A DNA stretch of 64,000 nt from Xestospongia bergquistia (Eukaryota > Porifera > Demospongiae > Haplosclerida > Petrosiidae). The translations under genes and the position numbers were made by a program. Under the pieces are notes generated by a model. It had not been told where the DNA came from. It worked only from the letters and a program-made list of their open reading frames with translations, and searched no databases. Positions within the stretch are counted from its first letter, which is position 1. Every line of letters starts with the position of its first letter. Of this stretch, positions 31,424 through 43,959 are shown piece by piece. The stretch covers positions 7,135,001-7,199,000 of the forward strand of contig OZ014415.1 of NCBI GenBank assembly GCA_963965975.1. The letters are read 5' to 3'.

Positions 31424-31951
31424 TGATCATGACTAATATTTGTTCCACATATAGTAGTAGTAATGATCATGGTTAGTACTTGTTCCATATAGTAATAGTA
31501 ATGATCATGGTTAGTACTTGTTCCATATAGTAACTGTAATAGTAATGATCATGGTTAGTATTTGTTCTATATAGTAATAGTAATGATCATGGTTTCCATA
31601 TAGAAATAGTAATGATCATGGTTAGTAATTGTTCCATATAGTAATAGTAATGATCATGGTTAGTATTGATCCATATAGTAATAGTAATGATCATTGTTAG
31701 TATTGATCCATATAGTAATAGTAATGATTTCATACTTATGATGCAAACTGAAAGCAAACATAATTCTGTTTTGATTATTATTGGAATGATTGTTTGTCAA
31801 TGGTTAGTATTTGTTCCATATATATATTAATAGTAATGATCATGGTTAGTATTGATTCATATAGTAATAGTAATGATCATGGTTAGTATTGATCCATTTA
31901 GTAATAGTAATGATCATGGTTAGTATTGATCCATATAGTAATAGTAATTGT
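31424..31951. repeat. Minisatellite, ~38-bp unit with TGATCA
   Basis: About 13 imperfect copies of a 34-38-bp unit (TAATGATCATGGTTAGTA, then TTGTTCCATATAGTAATAG). It is interrupted at about 31727-31803 by a 75-bp piece (TTATGATGCAAACTGAAAGC...) that occurs again at 31954-32030 as the start of the duplicated block. The repeat therefore sits exactly at the block boundary. Confidence 0.9.
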
Positions 31952-32758
31952 TCCATACTTATGATGCAAACTGAAAGCAAACATAATTCTGTTTTGATTA
32001 TTATTGGAATGATTGTTTGTCAATATTTAACAGACAATTAATATGTAGGTGTCATGTTGGTTTTTCTCATATGCATTTTTCATACTTGAATCAAAAGTTG
32101 CAAAAATAAATGAGATAGTGTAATGTTTTATATTAGTGACCTGATTTATAATTAAGGGACCATTTTTATCAACACATTTATAAACACTTACATGTAAATA
32201 ATTATGTTTAAAGGATGTTCACTAAATTCATATCATTTATTGTTTTACAACTGAGATACAATTTAGTGAGCATCTATTGAAAAATGTATAGTTGAATGTG
32301 TACATAGTATCTGAATGTTTTTGAGATGTATTGAGAAAAATGGTCCCTTTTGGCAAACCAGGTCACATTTATATATTTTGCTATGATTTACTTGAGAAAA
32401 CTATTTTACATGTTGACTCCAAAATGAAACCTTTATTTTTGATATGAAATGTTTGTTTACCAGTGTGTAAATAGGCATTTAATGCATGTTGTTGTTTCAT
32501 TATATGTCTTTAGCAGGCACACAGCAGTGACTATGTCGGGATGAGGGATGGCTCAGATTGTCTATTGAAATGTAGTAGTAGGAAACACAGAGTATATATC
32601 TGGTAGAAATCTCAATCTTCTACTTTGATCAATGTCTAGATCTGATGAGCCAGTCTGTGGTTGCTAGACAAATAGTTAACCACTTTGTAATCAAAGAAAA
32701 CTGATGCTTCTCTTACTCTTATTTTATTATATATTATATCTGTGTTTGATCAATCTCT
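31952..32758. other. Duplicated spacer, copy of 2145-2950
   Basis: Nearly identical to 2145-2950, including the upstream box at 32045. No gene. Confidence 0.7.
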
Positions 32759-32915
32759 AACAGTAGGTTATAGTAGGTCACAGTGAATTACTGTAAGGTA
32801 CAGTGAGTTACAGCTGCAGTGTGATACAGTAGGTTACAATGGTTACAGTAGGATACAGTGGGTTACAATGGGTTATAGCAGGTTACATTAGGAATTTACT
32901 TTGGGTTATTGTAAT
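32759..32915. repeat. GGTTACAGTR tandem tract
   Basis: The duplicate of 2951-3102, with a few units changed. Confidence 0.8.
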
Positions 32916-33326
32916 TTATTGCAACGTATACATTACTTCACAGTAAATCATTATAACCCAGTATTGAAACCCTGCTTGTGCTGTTTCTGAAGACCTGGTA
33001 GAAAATATACTCTCTGTTGTGATTCCATAGGTACCTCAACATTACCTTTACCTTTATACATGTATACCCAAAATAATAATACATTCTTGCTATTATGATC
33101 ACAGTGAGACAGGAAACTAAGATGATTACTATGACGGATATAGCAGCAAACTTTTACTAAAAGCCACACACCCTTAATTAAATTGCAAGGCATATGTATC
33201 AGTTACAAAAACAAAATTTGATTAGGAAATAAGAATGCAATAAAACAAACTACATTAAGGTTATATCAGCAAAGAAACAAAATGTAGACATTTACTGAAT
33301 AGTGTGTTAAAGAAACATTATTCAGG

Positions 33327-34610
33327 CTATGTTGGCAGTTCAGTAGTTGCCGTTGTTGTCTTTCCAAGTGACAAAGATGTATTTTTAGCTGCTGTACTTG
33401 CACTTTTTATATTTTGACTTGGCCACACTATCATTATAAAGATTCGTGGACCAAAGAGACATACTAGAACAGCTAAAGCACTTAGTTGAATAGATAATGA
33501 TATCACAGCTGATTGAAACTGGGCATCAGTAGCAAAATAAGTCATGATGAATGCTATCCATATAAGACCCAATGAAAATGTAGAAAATGCCACATACTTA
33601 GATTCATTAAAGTTCTGAGGGAATCGAATTGTCAAGACTGCTAGTGCATTACTTGCAATCATTAGAGCAGATAAGTACAGCATTTGTATAGACAATAATG
33701 CAATATGAGTTGTGGTACATTGGACAGAAAGTACTGGAAAATTGTTAGTGTTCATTATTCACTTGATTTTTTGGTCAGACCAGGATCGACAAGAATAAAG
33801 ATAGTACTTCCACAACCATTTAAACCCCATGCAACTACTACTAATAGAAATGTAAACAAAATCTGGTGTATTGGGGAGATAAACTTGGATCTAGAAGTAA
33901 TGTTATTTTGTAAAAATGTACAAGCAATTCAAACAAGTTTAATGAAAACAGCACAGACAATTAATGAGAAACAAAACCAATCTCCTATCCTTTCAAGTGT
34001 ACAGACAGCTACAGAGGGCTTTGTGATAAATATGACTGTTATTAGAAAACAAAGAGTTATTCCACTTAGTAGTAGTACCATTTGTTCTTGTCCTGATGAC
34101 TTTATAATTGGTGTGTTCCAAAAATAGATGAAGACTCCACTCACAAGTATTACAGCTATTAATCCAATTATAGCTAACAATATTAGTACAATAGACCATG
34201 CATCAGAAGGTTTAAGATATGACTTTTCACCATTACTACCATTTAGAGCCCCACATGTATTGAGGGCATATTGACATTCAGTTGAATAGGTAGTATTAGT
34301 GTAGTTTTGTCCAAAACAAATGATCACAGATGCCACGTTTCAGTTAATAAAGCCAGAGTTACAGCTCCAACATTGTGATTTCAGTTGATACATAATACCA
34401 CCTGATTTATTGAGACTGAATTGCTTTGTAGTATTGAGATTTAAATTTAAGATAATTTAGTGGCAAATTTCCTTCCTAATACCCAACATTTACGATCTCA
34501 AATGTTTTGCTTCAATTTAGGCATGAAGATGCCACCTGGTAATTGAAGATTATGTATTTAGCTTTGACATCACTAGGACATTTCATAATCCCTACTTGAA
34601 AGATCTTTAA
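33327..34610 (-). pseudogene. Class C GPCR relic, twin of 3514-4790
   Basis: Tail and TM7-TM5 in one frame (33327-33755), a damaged TM4-5 loop with a deletion near 33760-33900, TM4-TM1 in a second frame (33929-34336 region), then a cysteine-rich domain with lost bases (34230-34380) and the end of the flytrap domain. It has the same chimeric junction with kinase 5' flank (about 34575) as its twin. Differences from the twin are scattered and do not repair any frame, so the inactivation came before the block duplication. Confidence 0.9.
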
Positions 34611-34629
34611 ATATAACTTATTAGATAAT

Positions 34630-35030
34630 ATGCCCTTATATGGTATTAAAGAGATATACATCAACAGCCCCATGTTAAAACAATATACATTCTATGTTTA
34701 CTCATGTAATACTACAGTTGGGGAAGTATATCATAATATGTAGAAATTTTGCAGTGTCAAGCAGAGAATAAGTCATTATATCTGAACCAATTGCAACACC
34801 AATTCAGAATCATCTGCATTCATACAATATACTTATAAAGGAAAGTGGAGCATTCCATCATCTAGTGCAGGTCAGCCTTGTGTCATCAAAACATTTAAAG
34901 ACTAGTACTGGGAGAGAACAAGCAGGGACACTACAATGAAAATTATTTAAAAGCACAAGAATATGCAAATAGCTTATGTGGAGAAAGAGTTGAGGTTACC
35001 AATTTCATTGTTCATATAGTAACAACATGT
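34630..35030 (+). pseudogene. Alpha-kinase relic, twin of 4832-5240
   Basis: 5' flank plus N-terminal coding relic with ATA (34778-34780) for ATG, a short extra deletion near 34820, and an early stop. Duplicated with its block. Confidence 0.8.
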
Positions 35031-35489
35031 AGTAACTGCTAATTAGCTTCACATATTCAGTTACAATAGTATTTATCATACTTAGCAGGTACATAGTAGC
35101 AGTAACTATGTAGGGATGGCCCAGATTGTCCACTGAGAATAATTTGATGTAAAGCTGTAAACAGTTACATATACACCGTATACATGACTCAGTAAATGAA
35201 TAAACTGATACAATATATATATTAATTACTAAAACAACATACTAGCTGTAACGTCACTAAATTAAATAAAAATAGGGTATGTCCCTTAATTAATTATCAT
35301 TACTAAAAATCAGCATAAAAGCAATATTATATGACAATGAACAGTACATGACACAAAATCTGCTGAATCATTTTGTGGATAACAGATGACATCTATCAAG
35401 TGAAAAATTCACAAATTACATAGCACAACCCTATGTAAGTTTGTTGAATATAATCGCTGTAAATTAATGAAGGCATAGTTAGTCTACGT

Positions 35490-35693
35490 GGGTTACAGTG
35501 AGTTACAATGTGTTATAGTAGATTACAGTGAGTTACTACATTATTCCGCTATAAATCATTGTAGGCAAAATACTATAACCCTGTGCTCAGTCTGAAGACC
35601 CTGTAGAAAACATATAATTACTGCTGGGATTCCTTAAGCAATAATAATCTCAGGATTATATGCATTTTGTTACCAATGCATATAATCCTGAGA
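35490..35693. repeat. GGTTACAGTG tract and 19-bp hairpin
   Basis: A short 10-bp tract (35490-35545), then the perfect inverted repeat 35648-35666 / 35675-35693, identical to 5851-5896. This is the 3' flank of receptor 35951. Confidence 0.8.
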
Positions 35694-35795
35694 TAACAAG
35701 ACCATCATGCTATTGTAAACACAATGCGTATACATATACAGGTACATGTAGCCAGCTAGCTAAGATGATTCTTATGACAGATATAGCAGCAAATG

Positions 35796-35801
35796 TTTAT
35801 T
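35796..35801 (-). terminator. Poly(A) signal AATAAA
   Basis: 150 bp past the stop of receptor 35951. The duplicate copy near 6000 reads CTTATT, i.e. AATAAG, so its signal is weakened. Confidence 0.55.
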
Positions 35802-35950
35802 AAAAATCACACAACTCTAAATTATAAGTCATATGTATCAGCTTAAAAAAACATGATGAAATTAAGGGTGTAACAAAGAAACTAGATTAAGATTAGATTA
35901 TGTCAGCAAAGTAACAAAACATACATTTATTGAATAGCAGTAAAGAAGCA

Positions 35951-38629
35951 TTATTCAGGCTTTGTTGGCAGATCAGTAGTTGTCATTGTTGTCTTTGCAA
36001 GTGACAAAGAACCACTTTTAGCTGCTCTACTTGCACTTTTTACATTTTGACTTGGCCACACTATCATTATGAAGACTCGTGGACAAAACAGACACACAAG
36101 GACAGCTAAAGCACTTAGTTGAATAGCTAATGATATCACAGCTGATTGAAACTGGGCATCAGTAGCAAAATATGTTATGATGAATGCTATCCATATAAGA
36201 CCCAATGAAAATGTGGAAAATGCCACGTACTTAGATTCATTGAAGTTCTGTGGAAATCGTATTGTCAAGATGGCTAGTGCATTACTAGCAATCATTAGAG
36301 CAGATAAGTACAGCATTTGTATAGCCAATAATGCAATATGAGGTGTGGTACATTGGAGAGCAAGTATTGGAAAGTCATTTGTATTCTGTGTATCATTCAC
36401 TTGATTTTTAGTCACACCAGGATGGACAACAATTAGAGATATTACTTCCAGAACCATTATAGCTCCTACCAATAAAAATGTAAACAAAATCTGATGTATT
36501 GGTGCAATAAACATGGGTCTAGATGTAATGTCTTTCTGTAAAAATATTCGAGCAATCCGTACTAATTTAATGAACACGGCACAGACAATTAGTGAAAAGC
36601 AAAACCATGCTCCTATCCTTTGAAGAGTACAGACAGTCACAGACGGTTTTGGAATAAATACAACTGTTATTAGAAAACAAAGAGCTATTCCAGTTAGTAG
36701 TAGTATCATTTGTTCTCGTCCTGATGACTTTACAATTGGTGTGTTCCAGAAATATATGAAGACTCCACTCACAAATACTACAGCTAATAATCCAATTATA
36801 GCTAACAATATTAGTACAACAGACCATCCATCAGAAGGTTTAAGATATGACTCTTTGATATCTACACACCCATTACTACCATTAAGAGGGTCATTACCCC
36901 ACATATATTGAGGACACATTTGACATTCTGTTGAAGAGGAAAAGTTAGTATAACTTTGTCCAAGACAAGGGTCACAGATATCACAACAAGTCACAACTTT
37001 TCGCTTAAAAAGACCAGGCTTACAACCCCGACACTGTGATTTGAATTGATACATAATATTACCTGATTCATCAAGACCAAATTGTTTTGTAATATTGGGA
37101 TTAAATTTAAGACGATCATGAGGTAAATTTTCATCCCAATACCCAACATTTACAATCTCATATGATTTGCTACAATTTGGACATGAAGATACTACTTGGT
37201 AATTGTAGATAATGTATTTAGCTTTTACATCGCCATGCTCATCAAAACTTACTTCATTACCAGTTGGGCTGGTAAAGTTGAGTTTTTTAATATACTCCAA
37301 AAGATTTGAGCCATTTAATGTTCGATTTTGTCCAAGACATGTTTGATTATCAGGGTACCACACTAACGGTTGCATACAGTTATCATTTAAGAAGTTATTG
37401 ATTGCATGAGCTACACTATAAACAGCATCAATAGCAGGAGCATCATAAGAATCTTGTTGATAATTATAATTAGAATCATGTACAAAGCTTATGTTGCTAC
37501 AGTTAACACTAATATTGCAGCCATAATAGTTTTCATAAAACTCAGTAAACCATGGATTACGTAAGTTAGTTGTAGGAGTTAATTGCGAGTAGTAGTAATC
37601 AAACTCAGGGAATGTTTTGGAGTATGGCCTCGTGCCCCATTTTCCTATTGTAACATCCTTGTAATTTGAATCAAGCTCTTGAGCCCAAGTATCACTAGCA
37701 ATCCACAGGAACCGCTTATTTGAACGACCAGAAGAGTACAATATTTGCACTTCTGTCAACAGTTTATCAACATGATTAGGCCAAGCAAACAACACGACAA
37801 CATTAGCAGAGGAATTCGTTAGGTTATTAGTCAGAAGGACATAGTCAGTCTTGTCATCAATACCCTTAATAAGATCAATACACACACCTTTAGTATCTGC
37901 TAAATCATGAAATTCTTTAATACCAGGTTGACCATACAAACCGTTTGAATAAATAGTTGAGACATGATCCCAACCAAAATATAGTATTAAGTCAATCATT
38001 GCTTGAGCTTGCTCACTATCTGGAGGTACGGTACGATAAAAGTAAGTATAGAGATCACGATTACTCAAAAGAGGAGATGTTGATGCAAAACTAACTTGAG
38101 GCATGTTGAATAAACGAAAGAAACTAGCTAGTGGAATAGACACAGAACTATATATCGCACCAATAACAGCCACAACAGGATGCCTAGTTGAAACATTATT
38201 TGACTGGGATTCTTGGCAACTTTCAAGTTCTAAACGACCACTTGAAAGCACAAGGTCAACACTTTCATCAAGAGCTACATTCTCACTTATACAAGTGTCT
38301 CTGATATCATAACCAAGTGTTATATTAGGTAACACGTGAGGATCATTGTTGACGAGATCTATTGCAAACAAAACAGCCTCCAAATGTTCCAAAGACTTGT
38401 CTAGAAAAATCTCACCACATTTTCCATTACCATCACTTTGATGTACTCTTAGTAACCCACCTAAAATGATATCTTTATTTTCAACATCTTGTATACCACT
38501 TATTCTAGTACCTCCATCAGCTGCTGTAAGAACTTTTTCAGAATTAGTGCCATAATGATACTGAGCTGCACATTTGTTAAGCAAAAGAAACTGGAAGAAC
38601 ACAACAAGAAAGACAAGAGTCCACTTCAT
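35951..38629 (-). CDS. Class C GPCR, intact, intronless
   Basis: 892 residues from ATG at 38629 (MKWTLVFLVVFFQFLLLNKC signal peptide; the nine codons before it begin with GTG). VFT domain about 45-515, CRD about 525-590, seven helices about 597-855, tail ending TTDLPTKPE. Pocket residues: Ser pair in YSSVSI, Asp of PPDS, Tyr of LYG and Asp313 (ASDTW) all kept, so alpha-amino-acid binding looks feasible. It is the functional partner of the frameshifted copy 6154-8839. The TM4-TM5 stretch (coding 36405-36570) differs from that partner but equals the receptor at 60782, which indicates gene conversion. CLFCPRVF after TM7 has Cys where most copies have Gly, as in 6154 and 60782. Confidence 0.95.
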   Translation of the reverse strand: MKWTLVFLVVFFQFLLLNKCAAQYHYGTNSEKVLTAADGGTRISGIQDVENKDIILGGLLRVHQSDGNGKCGEIFLDKSLEHLEAVLFAIDLVNNDPHVLPNITLGYDIRDTCISENVALDESVDLVLSSGRLELESCQESQSNNVSTRHPVVAVIGAIYSSVSIPLASFFRLFNMPQVSFASTSPLLSNRDLYTYFYRTVPPDSEQAQAMIDLILYFGWDHVSTIYSNGLYGQPGIKEFHDLADTKGVCIDLIKGIDDKTDYVLLTNNLTNSSANVVVLFAWPNHVDKLLTEVQILYSSGRSNKRFLWIASDTWAQELDSNYKDVTIGKWGTRPYSKTFPEFDYYYSQLTPTTNLRNPWFTEFYENYYGCNISVNCSNISFVHDSNYNYQQDSYDAPAIDAVYSVAHAINNFLNDNCMQPLVWYPDNQTCLGQNRTLNGSNLLEYIKKLNFTSPTGNEVSFDEHGDVKAKYIIYNYQVVSSCPNCSKSYEIVNVGYWDENLPHDRLKFNPNITKQFGLDESGNIMYQFKSQCRGCKPGLFKRKVVTCCDICDPCLGQSYTNFSSSTECQMCPQYMWGNDPLNGSNGCVDIKESYLKPSDGWSVVLILLAIIGLLAVVFVSGVFIYFWNTPIVKSSGREQMILLLTGIALCFLITVVFIPKPSVTVCTLQRIGAWFCFSLIVCAVFIKLVRIARIFLQKDITSRPMFIAPIHQILFTFLLVGAIMVLEVISLIVVHPGVTKNQVNDTQNTNDFPILALQCTTPHIALLAIQMLYLSALMIASNALAILTIRFPQNFNESKYVAFSTFSLGLIWIAFIITYFATDAQFQSAVISLAIQLSALAVLVCLFCPRVFIMIVWPSQNVKSASRAAKSGSLSLAKTTMTTTDLPTKPE

Positions 38630-38666
38630 TTTAAACACTTTGTTCACTTGTTGTCGTAAAGTAATT

Positions 38667-38931
38667 AGAAGATGTTGTGATGTTTGCTTTAAATACTAAA
38701 TTAAATGTTATATCGAAATGATAGCATATATTTAGTGTAGGTGTCATGTTGGTATTTCTCATGTGTGTTTATCATATCTGTTCATTCGTTGTTTTAAATT
38801 TACAAATGAGCAGATATGATAAGCACTTATATATGAGAAATACTAACATGACCTTATACTAATTATATACTATCATTTTGTTATCAAAATTTAATTTAGT
38901 ATTTAAACAAACACCACATGCACCATCTTCT
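38667..38931. repeat. Long imperfect inverted repeat upstream of receptor
   Basis: Copy of 8878-9140: outer arms AGAAGATG.TGTGATGTTTG and complement, inner arms with the GTCATGTTGGTATTTCTCAT box. It starts 38 bp before the ATG, so the receptor promoter lies inside one arm. Confidence 0.75.
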
Positions 38932-40253
38932 AATTACTTTAAAAGTAGTTAGAAGATGGTGTGATGTTTCATGCTAATATATTGTATGATATATTAGCAT
39001 GAAATATATGTAATATGTGTAATATATGTAATATGTCTTATATATTTTAGTATAATGTGGATACATCTATTGTTGTTGTTATTATTACCGGTATTTTGCT
39101 ATGACTACAATTAAGTGCATATATGCCTTCTATCTTAATATTCTTGTAATAGTTATAATTATTAGTGCTGATAACTGTCCATATTATGTTTGTAAGTAAC
39201 AGAGATCTTTGTTATTATATTTCATGAGTAGTCAATGTCATGTTGAAGCAGTTTTCTTTTGAAGTATAATTCTGTTAGTTTTCTTTAATGTCGATATTGT
39301 CACTCATCATTTAATGTCACTCACCAAAAACTTTATATTAATACTAATTAAGTGACATACATATGCATTAAAATATCTCAAAAAGATCTAACATGTACAA
39401 GAAACCACACATAGAAAATCAGGTCCTATCATAATGGATTATATTTCAATATTCTATATATTTTAAGCAACCTTAATTTTTTATCTTCAGTATTATATCA
39501 GACTACAGTAAAAACTGAAAAAATATTCAGCAACCAGAAGCTAAGTAGAATTGGAACCACTCAGTCTAGTAATACAGTGCTGACTCATGCACTGAGGAAG
39601 ACCAGTTGGCAAGTATATAGTAATTTGATTAACTCTTTGTTTATATAATGTATGACAAGTCATTGTAACAGGTTATTTTTCATCTGCAGTCATCTGTACA
39701 TGTCAGCAGTGTAGTAGTATAGTGACTATATAATATTTATGTGTATATGTAATGAAAAGAATGAAGAAAAACTTTATGTAACATTAATACAACTGTCTAG
39801 GACTAAACACTTCTAACAATTGTAAGGCAGTGAGGGCATTAGTACCATGACCATTCATTGCCTGTAGAGTATGGGGCACCATTTGTATCAAAAGTGGAAA
39901 ATTATCATACCGTGCCCAATAACAGAGCATATTATAATGGATCTTGTTTCTTTATTTTAACATAAGTACACTTTTATTCTCCTACATTAAATAAGACTTT
40001 AATAACAATGAATTAACATGGAAGTTTCACAGTTCCTTTCAAGATATGACTAAAAAACATTTTTTAGCATCTGGAAGCTACATGGGATTGTAACTACCCA
40101 GTCTAGTAAGATCAGTGCTAAGCTATACACTGGGGAAGACCAATTGGTATAGTAGTAGTACTGTCTTTGATTACACTATAATAGTGATACATCATTGTAA
40201 TAGGTGTTTTCTGATCTATAGTCATGGCAGCACTAGTAGTATCATCATGATCA
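38932..40253. other. Duplicated spacer lacking the TIR insertion
   Basis: Matches 9141-11115 without the 666-bp element (uninterrupted site near 39085-39095). No gene. Confidence 0.6.
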
Positions 40254-40485
40254 CTGTAAAAATTGATTAGTTGATTTAACCATTATTCAGTTATACAGGT
40301 TGAAATTACAAACTTATTTTTGTTGGAAAAGTAATCATAATACTGTTTTCATTACTAATGTACTACTGCTTATGTAGCTACATAGCCACTAATTTCATAA
40401 CACATTAATAATCAAAATAGTTTTAAGTTTACTTTTTGCATATGCAACCTATATAACCATGTATTGGTTAAACCAATTTTTACAG
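40254..40485. mobile_element. MITE-like element, twin of 11116-11347
   Basis: Same terminal inverted repeats and interior with a few substitutions; duplicated along with the block rather than transposed. Confidence 0.6.
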
Positions 40486-40611
40486 TGATTTAGACTGTAC
40501 ATGTGATGAGATAGCTGTATTATAGTCAAAATTAATTGACTACTTTTCAGTAATCTAGAATACTGAATATCAAATGTGTCCAATTTTAGGCACTATTATT
40601 GTCTTATGACT

Positions 40612-40845
40612 AGGTCAAGAAATGGTGGGTGACTTACAAGGGGTTAAACAAAGTGGCAGCATGTATTGTATAAGTTAATAAATCCTGCTATAATGTCCAT
40701 TAACAGAGGATATTGAGTTACAGATACCGGAATTGAGGGTATGGCCATGTTCTTTATAGTTCATGGATGTTCTGATATCTGTAGAGGTCTTCCTAAACCA
40801 ACATTGGCAAAATTTGTTGCTAAGATACCTGATGCTAAAGAGAGT
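40612..40845 (+). pseudogene. Alpha-kinase C-terminal relic, twin of 11473-11705
   Basis: GQEMVGDLQGV, the insertion-caused stop after GSMY, VHGCSDICRG and the KIPDA end are all the same as in the twin, so the damage predates duplication. It retains the zinc-site Cys. Confidence 0.85.
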
Positions 40846-41564
40846 GCATATGTATGTCACTATATAATTGATTGGTTGATTTTACCACTTTTATGATTAT
40901 GCAGGTTGCATGTTAAGTCAACATCATACTGTTCTAATTCCTAATATACTATCAGATTGACTATGATACCACACTAGGAATAAAAACAGTATGGTGTTGA
41001 CTTTGTACATAAAATGATATGCTATGTACATGCATGTGGTACATCCTGTATAACCATATATTGGTTAAAAAACAACTAATTAATTTTTACAGTATATATA
41101 TATATATATATAGCTGTTATTACACTATAAAATTAAAATTCATTGGTTGATTTAACCAATGTATGGTGGTTATACAGGTTGTATGTAGCAACATTATTAT
41201 ATACAAAGAGTAATTGAGGATAATACTGTTTGATGTACTACAGAATTGACTGTTCATGGAGTTATACGTGTACATATATCACTGGAAAAATTAGTGTATT
41301 TATAAACTATTTTCATGACTATGTACAGTTTGCAGAGTATGCCAACATAATTAACCATGTGATGCTGTACTAGAGCTTGTTTATATGTGAATACATGACT
41401 ACATGTTAGTTCAACTGAATTTTATTGACCAATCAATTACAAACATTACTTTTTGGTTTCTAATTCGCATACATACTGAGTTACACTAGTTTTGACTTTG
41501 TGGTAAGTCAGTATTGGGATGTATATCATATTATTGAAACAATAACAACCTTAGAGTGGATTAT

Positions 41565-41840
41565 GTATACATCCAGTACATTACAGTGGGTTATCATAGG
41601 TTTGTAACTTTATAGTGGGTTATACAGTGGGTTATGTGTACAGTAGGTTACATTAGGTTAGTGTGAGCTACAGTAGGTTATGGGTATGGTAGGTTACAGT
41701 AGGTTAAAGTAGATTACAGTGAGTTAAAGTAGGTTAGGATGTATGCAATGGGTTAAAGTGAGTTACAATGTGTTACAGTGTGTTACAATCAGTTACATAT
41801 GTAGTAAGCTATATAGTTGGTTACAATGAGTATTGCAATC
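41565..41840. repeat. GGTTACAGTR tandem tract
   Basis: About 24 degenerate copies, duplicate of 12345-12630. Between 40846 and 41565 there is only a MITE-like copy (about 40868-41090), an AT dinucleotide run (41093-41112) and non-coding spacer. Confidence 0.8.
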
Positions 41841-42248
41841 TACTACCACCTATATATAGTTAGTGTACTCCACATTGTAATACAGTACTGTAACCTACTT
41901 TAGCCCTGTCGTGTGTATTATATGATGTCCTGTAGTAAAATTATACTTTCTGCAGGGACTCCAAAGGTACTTCAACAACAATGATATGTTTATCTTTGTA
42001 TCCAAGATCACAGTGCCTCATTGCAATCACAGTGAGTATACATGTACAGGTACATGTAGCCAGCAAACTAAGGCAATTTTTATGACAGATATAGCAACAA
42101 ACATTTATTAAAACAAGTCTAAATTACAAGTCATATGCATCAGCTTAAAAACAAAATTCAATATAAAGTGCAACAAAAAAACTACATTAAGGTTATGTCA
42201 GCAAAGAAACAAAAACATAAACATTTATTGAATATTTTGTAAAGAAAC

Positions 42249-43537
42249 ATTATTCAGACTGTGTTGGCATTTCAGAAGCTGTTGTCTTTGCAAGAGACAA
42301 AGATGTACTTTTAGCTGCTGCATTTGCACTTTTTACATTCTGACGTGAAGTTCTAAAGAAACCAAATTGTCAAGACTGCATGCTAGTCCATTACTTACAA
42401 TCGTTAGAGCAGATAAATACAGCCTTTTAATAACAAGTAATGCTGTATAATGTGTGGTACATTGCACAGAAAGTACTGGAAAAGTGTTAGTATTATTCAC
42501 TTGATTTTTTGATCACACCAGGATGGACAACAAGAAGAGATAGTATTTCCACAACTATTTAAATCCCAACTACTACTAATAGAAATGTAAACAAAATCTG
42601 ATATACTGGGGAGATAAACTTGGATCTAGAAGTAATGTTATTTTGTAAATATATACAAGCAATCCAAACCAGTTTAATGAATACAGCACAGACTATTAAT
42701 GTAAAACAAAACCATGCTCCTATCCTTTGAAGAGTACAGACAGCAACAGAGGGTTTTAGGATAAATACAACTGTTATTAGAAAACAAAGAGTTATTCCAC
42801 TTAGTAGTAGTACCATTTGTTCTCGTCCTGATGACTTTACAATTGGTGTGTTCCAGAAATATATGAAGACTCCACTCACAAATACTACAGCCAATAATCC
42901 AATTATAGCTAACAATATTAATGCAATAGACCATCCATCAGAAGGTTTGAGATATGACTCTTCAATATCTACACACCCATTACTACCAGTAAGAGGGTCA
43001 TTACCCCACATGTATTGAGGACACATTTGACATTCTGTGTAAAAGGTAGTGTTAGTGTAGCTTTTTCCAAGACAAGGGTCACAGGTACCACAGTAAGATG
43101 ACACAATTTTTTGGTTAATAAAACCAGGGCTACAGCTCCAACACTCTGATTTCAATTGATACATAATATCATCTGACTTATCAAGACCAAATTGCATTGT
43201 AATATTAGGATTGAATTTAAATTGTGACACAGTCCCATCCCAATACCCAACATTTACGACCTCAAATGATTTGCTACAATTTTGACATGAAGATGCAACC
43301 TGATAATTGTAGATATTGTATTTAGGTTTAACACCACCATATTTGTTAAAACTTATTTCTTTGCCAGTTGGGCTGGTAAAGTTGAGTTTATTAATATACT
43401 GCAAAAGATTCGAGCCATTTAATTTTTGATTTGTCCAAGGCATGTTTCATTTTCAGGGTACCATACTAATGGTTGATTACAGTTATCATTTAAAAAGTTA
43501 TTGATTGCATGAGCTACATCATAAACAGTAGGTTGCT
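42249..43537 (-). pseudogene. Class C GPCR relic, VFT and TM6-7 deleted
   Basis: The minus strand keeps the last fifth of the VFT domain (from about 43537, DAVYDVAHA), the full CRD (CWSCSPG, CGTCDPCLG, CPQYMWG) and TM1-TM4 in one frame (42559-43443). After TM4 the frame breaks (about 42555), TM5 is damaged, and about 250 bp covering TM6 and TM7 is deleted: the FNES-like loop is joined directly to the tail near 42345. At the left end the tail and stop survive. The right end joins GGTTACAG-type flank of the next receptor. A poly(A) signal remains at 42104-42109. Confidence 0.9.
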
Positions 43538-43959
43538 ACAGTAGATTTTTGCTAGTTTACTCCATTGTATTATATAAAAACTGTAACCCTGTACTGTGTG
43601 TGTTGTGTCTGATATCCCATTGTAAATTCTACTTTCTGCTAGGATTCCATGGGCACTTCAACGTTTACCTATATGTATGCATGAGACAATACTGCCTTGT
43701 TGATATAATTACAATGAATGTACATACATGTACATGTACATATAGCCAGTAAGCTAAGATAATTATTATGACAGATATAGTAGCAAAGCTTTAAAAACAA
43801 AATTCTAATGGGAAAATCACACAACTATATTACAAGTCATATGTATCAGCTTATAAAACATAATTCAATTAAGGGAGTAACAAAACAAACTACATTAAGG
43901 TTATGTCAGCAAAGAAAATGAAAACATAAACATTTACTGAATTGTGGTCAAAAAAAACA
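43538..43959. other. 3' flank of receptor 43960-46641
   Basis: Short shared 3' flank with one or two GGTTACAG-like units at its right-hand edge (43530-43545) and the ATGTACATGTACATATAGCC block. No AATAAA at the usual distance. No gene. Confidence 0.5.

Noticed and set aside
31424-31951. CRISPR-like array of regular repeats
   Set aside because: There are no unique spacers; units are adjacent tandem copies, and the genome is eukaryotic.
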